Shown here one piece after another: positions 57,681 to 64,000 of a stretch of DNA of 64,000 nt (position 1 is its first letter; each line of letters begins with the position of its first letter). Both the position numbers and the translations under genes were made by a program. The DNA is from Copromyces sp. CBS 386.78 (Eukaryota; Ascomycota; Sordariomycetes; Sordariales; Sordariaceae): the NCBI GenBank assembly GCA_030685235.1, contig MU839088.1, positions 62,001 through 126,000 on the forward strand. Reading direction: 5' to 3'. The notes under the pieces were generated by a model, which was given only the letters and a program-made list of their open reading frames with translations, was not told the origin of the DNA and searched no databases.

Positions 57681-58690
57681 TTTAAAGATAGAATACTATT
57701 TATAAACGATAGGACGTTATTTTTAAGAAATATAGAACGAAAATAAGAAAAAGAAAGTAAAAAGAAAGACGTATATTAGATTCGAATTAGTAACGTCCTA
57801 TTATATTTTACTTTATTACTTAATAATTACTAATTTCGGTATCCGCTTCGGCTCCCGCCTTTGCCCTGGTTCCTATATTTTTCAGGGTATTTTTAAAGGA
57901 GGGCTAGCTAATTTATTTTGCCGGTTAAATTATTGCCGGAATAATAGTTGTATTAATAGGAATAGCTTATTTAATTTCTCTCTGCTTATAGTATTTTTCG
58001 ATCCCCTATTGACTTTAATCCTTGTAGATATAGCATTGGCTGTCTTAGATTAGTTATTTTATTCGTTCCCGCGTACCGTACCCCCCGAATATTCGCTTAG
58101 CGGCGTTAACGTAAATAGGGTGCTCTTCCGTATTAAGAGTATATAACGGACATTATATTAATTAAGTATTTAAGATCCTTAAAGTAGAGAATATATAAAT
58201 TATTGAAATTTCCCTATTTTATTGCGAAGAGAATTTAGACGGCGTAGCTATAACGATAGTAAATTCCAATTCGGATAATAAAAATGCGTTTTACCCCTAA
58301 TAAAGCTCGGGGCTATTGAATATAAAGCGTATAATATCTAGTAATAATATTTTATACTATATATTATTCTTATAATATTTCTTTATTGAATTTATTCTAG
58401 GGCGCGTTATTACCCCTAGGTAATTACCCTACGAAAGAGCGTACCGGCTCCTAAGATAAAGAGGAATTTGGATTCGAGATTAAAAATTCTAAAATTAACG
58501 CCGTACTAAAGTTCGTTAAAGTTGGCCTAAGGAAGGAAGGGAAATTATTATTTTCTCTTAGAGGACTTTATAATGCTATTATTCGCGCTTTGGACTATAA
58601 TCCTAATACGCGTATCCTATTAGTTAATTTAGGCGGTTATAGCGTAGGTTTAAATTTAGGGGTAGTTTTAGCGAATACTATTATTCCCGC

Positions 58691-58876
58691 CCTAATTACT
58701 ATTAAAAATTATAGGGCGTTTTTAATATATAAAACTATTTTTTAAATAATTCGTATTAATACTATTTTTATGTAATAATAATAAATAAATAGGATAAAAA
58801 ATATTATTAAATATTTTAAAAAGATATTAAAAATTGTATTTAAAATAACCGGTTATATTAGTTAAATAAAAGATAT
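58691..58876 (+). repeat. Diverged duplicated coding block B, copy 2
   Basis: Matches 56479-56665. The frame just upstream reads TRILLVNLGGYSVGLNLG, which vaguely recalls motif V of SNF2-type helicases, but no other helicase motif could be placed. Confidence 0.6.
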
Positions 58877-61230
58877 TCGGATAGGTTTATTAAATATAAC
58901 GGATAAAAAGGGTTATATTATTTTATTGGATTAATAGATATTAGGGTATAGTATTACAATTGAAACTTTATTATTGGCGCTACTCCTACGAAGTCGATCC
59001 TTAACGATTTATAGAGTGTAGAATATTTTAAGGTTTCGATTAATTTTATTACGATAGAGAAATTGGGGCTCGGAGCGTTTTAGGTACCTAATAGCATTAC
59101 CCTTATTTCCCTACAATTAAATTACCCTATTAATAAATAATTTAAAAGAATTAAATTATATATTAGCGTTACTATAAAGCTATTATAGGTAATTCGTAGG
59201 AATTAGTTAGGTTTATTAAAATACAATTATTAAAAGAAAGTCGGGTATATTAGTATAGATATAAATATAGCCCGGGAACCGATACGGATATAGTATTAAA
59301 TTCCTAATTTATAGGACGAGAGTTTTCTAACCTTACCGGCTTTTAAAGGTCCCACTTAAATTATCGATTCTTTATTTTCCTCTATTTCTACTTTAAATAA
59401 CGAATAACCGAAAGGTAGGGGCGTAATACGGGTACTTCGAAGGGCCTCTTTCTATTAAATTATAAAGGTATAGACTAACCGCTTATAGGGATACACGAAT
59501 ACCCCCTAAACTTCTAGAGTAAACTAATTTAATTATATAAATTATATATATAAAATAAATTAATTAGATTATACTAATTAAAATTTAATATACTTTCTAT
59601 TCTTAGGATAGGGTTAAAAATCGATTTTTTAGCTTATAGGTTATTATTATCCCTATTTCCATTACTATAGCTATACTATAAAATTAAGGTAGATAAGAGG
59701 CGTAGGAGCCGATCTGAAGTCCTTTAATACCGTTAAGGATATTTTTACCGCTTTTAATATATACGTTAGAGCGTTCGATATAAAGTTAAGTAATTTATTT
59801 AATTAAATATTTGAAGGTAAATAAATATTACTCTATATATCCTCTATTTAGCTGCGGGCATAATTAAAGGACTATTCTACTACTTTAAATTCGGCGGCGA
59901 AATATTTTTATTAAGACTACTATTCTAATTCTTAATACTTTATTACTATATTTAACGGAAAAAGCGTAGCCTCGTTAACGTTATTAGTCGATATTTAACG
60001 TTATATTAACTTTTCTCTTTATAGCTTCGGGAATTTCAGTTTATTTTCCTTAAGAATAGGGGCGGACTATATTTATATATTTAGGCTTATTAACTACGGT
60101 AGGCTTATAACTTAAAATACTATAATTAGAATAAGAAATATATTAAATACGAATACGCTATTAAAAAGCTATTAATTTACTATTTCTTTAAGCCCTATAT
60201 TATTAGGTACTTGGAAATTACTCTTTTAGGGTCTTTATATATTACTATATAAGGGTATAAATTCGTACGAACTAAACTATTATAGTAATTACGCTATTTA
60301 TTCGCTTAATTATAGAAGCTAGTTATTATTTAATTTTTCTACTCGGTAAATAAATATTCTATAAATAGATACCCTAGCGTATTTAATTTTATTAGATTGT
60401 ACCGCCGTAATCTACTTACCGACTTTATATATTCGTTCGCTTCCGTAATCGAATAGCCTACGAATAAATTATTAAAATGGCGGACGTAGCTAGGTATTAT
60501 ACTAGTAATTAGATAGGTATTTTACGTAGTAGAAAGTTAAGCGGGGATATTGTAATATACTAGACGGGCTTAAGTACCGTTATATATTATAGAATTTATT
60601 CGCTTGCTTACGTTACCTACCGCCTCCCTAAATAACCCTATTTCGTTTCCGGTACCTTCGACTAAAGTATCCTTAAAATAAGGCCTAACCTATTTAAACG
60701 GTTAGTAGAGTTTACCCCCTTTATTCTCCTATTTTATTCCCGATATTAATTGTGTTGGGTTTTTCCAAATATTATATTTCCCCCAACTCTATTTTTCCAC
60801 CCGATATTTATACTTTAATCCAAATTTTTATTCTCTCTATACCTCGTACTATACATTCGTTTTACTATCGTTTTACTATATCTTATAATACGACTTATAG
60901 CGACCGTATATACTTAATTCCTTTAGTGTAAAAGATTAATCGGTCGATTTAAGGACTTCGTACTATAATAAATAATCTTATATTAAAGTATTTAATAGAA
61001 TATATTTTAATTAGATTTCGGTAATTAAATAAATATTTTTATAAATAAATATAAAGAATATAAATACTCCTAATATACCTCCCGAACAATATCCTACGTA
61101 GCGTAAATAATATAAAGCGTTATTTAATAAAAAGATTGTACGTATAGCGTTGCTTAGCGAAGACCGCGCCGGTACGAAACGGACGCTATTTAAAATACGT
61201 TACCCTCGATCTGTCCTATATTAAATGCTA

Positions 61231-61520
61231 CTAACTATTTAATATTAACCAGACTAATATACTACGGCGGCAATTCGGCCTAAATAAGCTAAACCTAATA
61301 GAGAAGGGCAAGGCCGCCGAAATTGCCACACTACCACAATAGACCGGCGGAAGCTCCGAAGACCCAACCGATATTGAAGGCCCTCCGCTAAAAAGGGTAA
61401 AACTAGACCCGAAAGGGAAAGGCAAGGCCGCCGAAATTGTTATTCGACTATAATAAACCGGCGGAAATTCTAAATATTAAATAGACTAAAAGGCCGCCGA
61501 TAATATTAATGTATAAATAG
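61231..61520 (+). pseudogene. RIP-escaped coding island with 114-bp repeat
   Basis: This stretch keeps high G+C. One frame reads LRRQFGLNKLNLIEKGKAA, a TAG, TGGSSEDPTDIEGPPL, KRVKLDPKGKGKAAEI and a second TGG. The phrase GGCAAGGCCGCCGAAATTG occurs at 61307 and 61421, and a third partial copy follows near 61490. KRVKLD resembles a monopartite nuclear localisation signal. The family is unknown. It may be the hinge or tail of a transposon protein. Confidence 0.45.
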
Positions 61521-64000
61521 ATAATAAAGATAATTTATTAGAAGAGTAATTAACGTTGGAATAAATTCGGTAACGGCGTAAAATATACTATATATTCCTA
61601 TTACGTTTATTTCCCGTAGTATATTATACCCCTTTATATTATTTATATTATATAATTACTTCGATTAATTTAATTAATACTAATAGAGAAAGGACATCCT
61701 ATTATTAAAATAAAATAATCTCCTATTTAAACCGTCCAATACTTTTAAATAATTAGGGCTATTAAATATTATCCTCTGTATTAAGAATATTTAGTTAACC
61801 TATAATAATTATTTTTCTAATATTAAGAAAACGCTATTATTATAAAAGGAAATTCTAGGTCTTTTTATGTTTACCTTCGTAAAGAATAAATATTGGTAAT
61901 CGGTTATATTAGTAGTTCCTTGCTATTATTCATTATATTACCCTTTATAATTATATTTTAAAGCGCGTGCCTTCGACCTATTAACGTTAAACTATTATAC
62001 AATATATAACGAAGACTTAGAAATACCGTCTATTCAAATCATTTTAAAAGAGTATAATTCCAATTATATCGATAAATTTATACCTAATCGCTTTAACGAT
62101 TAATTGAACCCTACGCAGCTTCTCTATTCCGAACCTCGGTTTATATAGCGCATCGCTTTTTTAAAATTTAATATTATAATACCGTCGTAGCGTAATAATA
62201 TAATATAATTTAATAATATATTAAAACTTATAGATTAGTCTCGCCTAATACCTCCGCCGCCCTTCCCCGTCTATAATTACCCTTTTTTGCAGAAGCCTAT
62301 TTACGAATTCTCGGATTTTAAACCTTTCAATCCGGAAATTAGGATAAAGGATATTAACGTCCGTCGGAATTCGAATTAAATAAGCCGAACCCCCTTAATA
62401 AAATAGAAAAAGAGGATCTCAATTAATTAAAAGTCTAATATAAAAAGGTTAAATTCAAAGTTCTTATAAAATAATAAAGAAATATTTTAAAAGAATATCC
62501 CTTCGTATACTTGCCTATCGCCATTAAATATAATATTAAGTGAATATATTAATATAATACCTCCCGCTTACGGCCGCTTACCGCAAGCGTCCGAATCGGT
62601 ATATAGAAATATATTATAGCCCGGTATATATAATTCTAACGTATATACTTTACTAATATAACTTTAATTAATAAAACGCTAGGCTAAGTATTTTCGTTAC
62701 TATTAATTACCTTCCTACAATTCCCTAAAAATATTACCTATAATATTTTAAATTGTAACGTCGAATATATTCGTACAAAGTCCTTTATAATATTAATACA
62801 TATATATTCAGCTCTAGATAAATGGATGAAACAATTAAAGGAGGAGGTATATAAGGTTTACTATAATATATTCGAATAAATATTATCTTACTTTCAAACC
62901 CCTAAATAGATTCTCGATAGGGTGGAAAAGAGTCTAGTAAATTACTATAAAAAAATTAATTCTATAGGACATTTTCAAAAGGAAATAAGCAAGGGGATAA
63001 ACCAATTAAATTAATAAATATTAGTATTAGCCGATTCTATAAATAAATTATATATATAGCCTATAGCTTAAAAGAATAGGGGCGTTAGAATGGGTAATAG
63101 AATTTCTATTATCTATTCCTAATATTTCCGCGCGACTACTATATTTAATTACTTTTTTAATAACCGATTTATTTATATTCCGCTTTATTAATTGCGCTAT
63201 ATAAGCGCTATAGTAGGGAAAAGAATTATATAGCCTTTATTAATATATAGTCGTTAGGTATTATACTTATTAAATTTATATATAGACTTCCCTAATATAG
63301 TAAATAGGAAATTTTAGGAATAAAATAGTATAATTATATCCGCTTGAAGGTGAAGATAAAGATTAGGTTATAAATATAGGGAGATAACCTACTATTATTC
63401 CTTTTAAATTCGATACTCTATTTACGGCCCGAAGCCCGAAAGACGGTTACGGACTACTTTAATAGTATTTTACTCTTATTTAATTATACTAATAAAGAAA
63501 GTAATAGTATAGTAAATAGTAATTATAGCTTAAATAATTCCGAGAATAAAATATTTATAATTTACTTAAATAAAGTCTGGAAGGCCGATAGTAAAACTAC
63601 GGAGCCGGAAACGGGCGATCTAAATTCGAAGCTAAAAAAGTACTTTCTATATTATTAATAATCTTAGTTAATATATTCGTTCTACGTACGCCCTATCCCC
63701 TAAAATAATTATAATAATATATATCGAATAACCCCGTTCTAAACTTAATAATATTGAAAATAAATCTAACTTTAATTATTATTCGGTTAATGTTAAACCG
63801 TAAGACGGAGAAATTTAAAGATTATAAAATTATATTACCCTCCAATATTATTAAAGAAATAGGAAATATAGTATAGGTAGTAAAGAGGATAAATATATAT
63901 AGAGGTAGTAAAATTAATACTACGCCTTTATTATTAATATTAACCTTCTTTAAATTAAGTTATATTTTTTTAAAAGAATTAATAGTATAGCTGGAAGTAG

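Larger units (their letters stand above)
49086..64000. mobile_element. Large RIP-mutated repeat block, continues beyond the window
   Basis: Composition changes within about 100 bp to strongly AT-rich, with depleted CpA/TpG and retained CpG, as in the 11-21.8 kb element. Small islands (54.5-54.9, 58.4-58.7 and 61.2-61.5 kb) keep more G+C. Coding remnants are scattered on both strands and include a second DDE integrase, so the block is probably several nested transposons. CCAAGTGTA occurs twice at the left edge (49082-49090 and 49133-49141) and CCAAGTGT also lies near the right end of the 10.7-kb element (21762-21769). No terminal repeat pair can be defined because the right end is outside the window. 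Confidence 0.7.

Noticed and set aside
58600..58800. SNF2 helicase gene
   Set aside because: Only one motif-V-like segment is seen; DEAH, motif I and motif VI could not be located, so the name is not supported.

Overview
The window comes from a filamentous ascomycete, almost certainly a member of the Sordariaceae (Neurospora/Sordaria/Gelasinospora group). The clearest marker is a three-exon gene at 46716-47405 whose product, as I recall the N. crassa sequence, is nearly identical to the blue-light photoreceptor VIVID. Short spliceosomal introns, CreC, HET-domain genes and long AT-rich tracts that look mutated by RIP (repeat-induced point mutation: few CpA/TpG, many TpA, retained CpG, TAA/TAG stops where CAA/CAG/TGG are expected) fit this placement.

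Layout: 1-2363 intergenic; 2364-3884 a RIP-mutated DNA element with imperfect 34-bp terminal inverted repeats (TIRs); 4412-9486 a large four-exon coiled-coil protein; 10189-10937 (-) a tiny three-exon gene for mitoribosomal protein bL33m; 11117-21811 a 10.7-kb RIP-mutated mobile element with perfect 37-bp TIRs and a 6-bp target duplication. 22502-25307 alanine aminotransferase; 26154-27778 (-) proteasome subunit Rpn7, divergent from 28544-30259 mRNA cap methyltransferase; 31176-31859 riboflavin kinase; 32595-33793 a truncated, frameshifted HET gene lying tail-to-tail with an intact HET gene at 33800-36037 (-); 37756-39869 (-) CreC, divergent from 41851-43854 Gem1/Miro; 44673-44744 (-) tRNA-Arg(ACG); 46716-47405 (-) VVD with a long upstream region carrying candidate White Collar sites; 49086-64000 a second large RIP-mutated block that runs off the window.

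The single-copy genes are ordinary housekeeping and regulatory functions (translation, proteolysis, capping, FMN synthesis, mitochondrial dynamics, carbon catabolite repression, light adaptation) and do not form one pathway. The most unusual content is in the AT-rich blocks. The 11-21.8 kb element encodes remnants of a DDE integrase (DGxxKL...YSRF type), a second protein ending in five 20-residue repeats that each carry a SUMO-type psi-K-x-E motif, and a third nearly open frame. A second integrase remnant, a diverged tandem gene duplication, a lysine-rich minus-strand remnant and a RIP-escaped repeat island lie in the last block. Combining inverted termini, a 6-bp target duplication and a retroviral-type integrase resembles the Polinton/Maverick hallmark set but not their size or terminal sequence. 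I could not assign this element to a described superfamily from sequence alone.

Exon coordinates were derived by hand from GT/AG sites and frame continuity. All similarity statements come from memory of protein families, not from a search.
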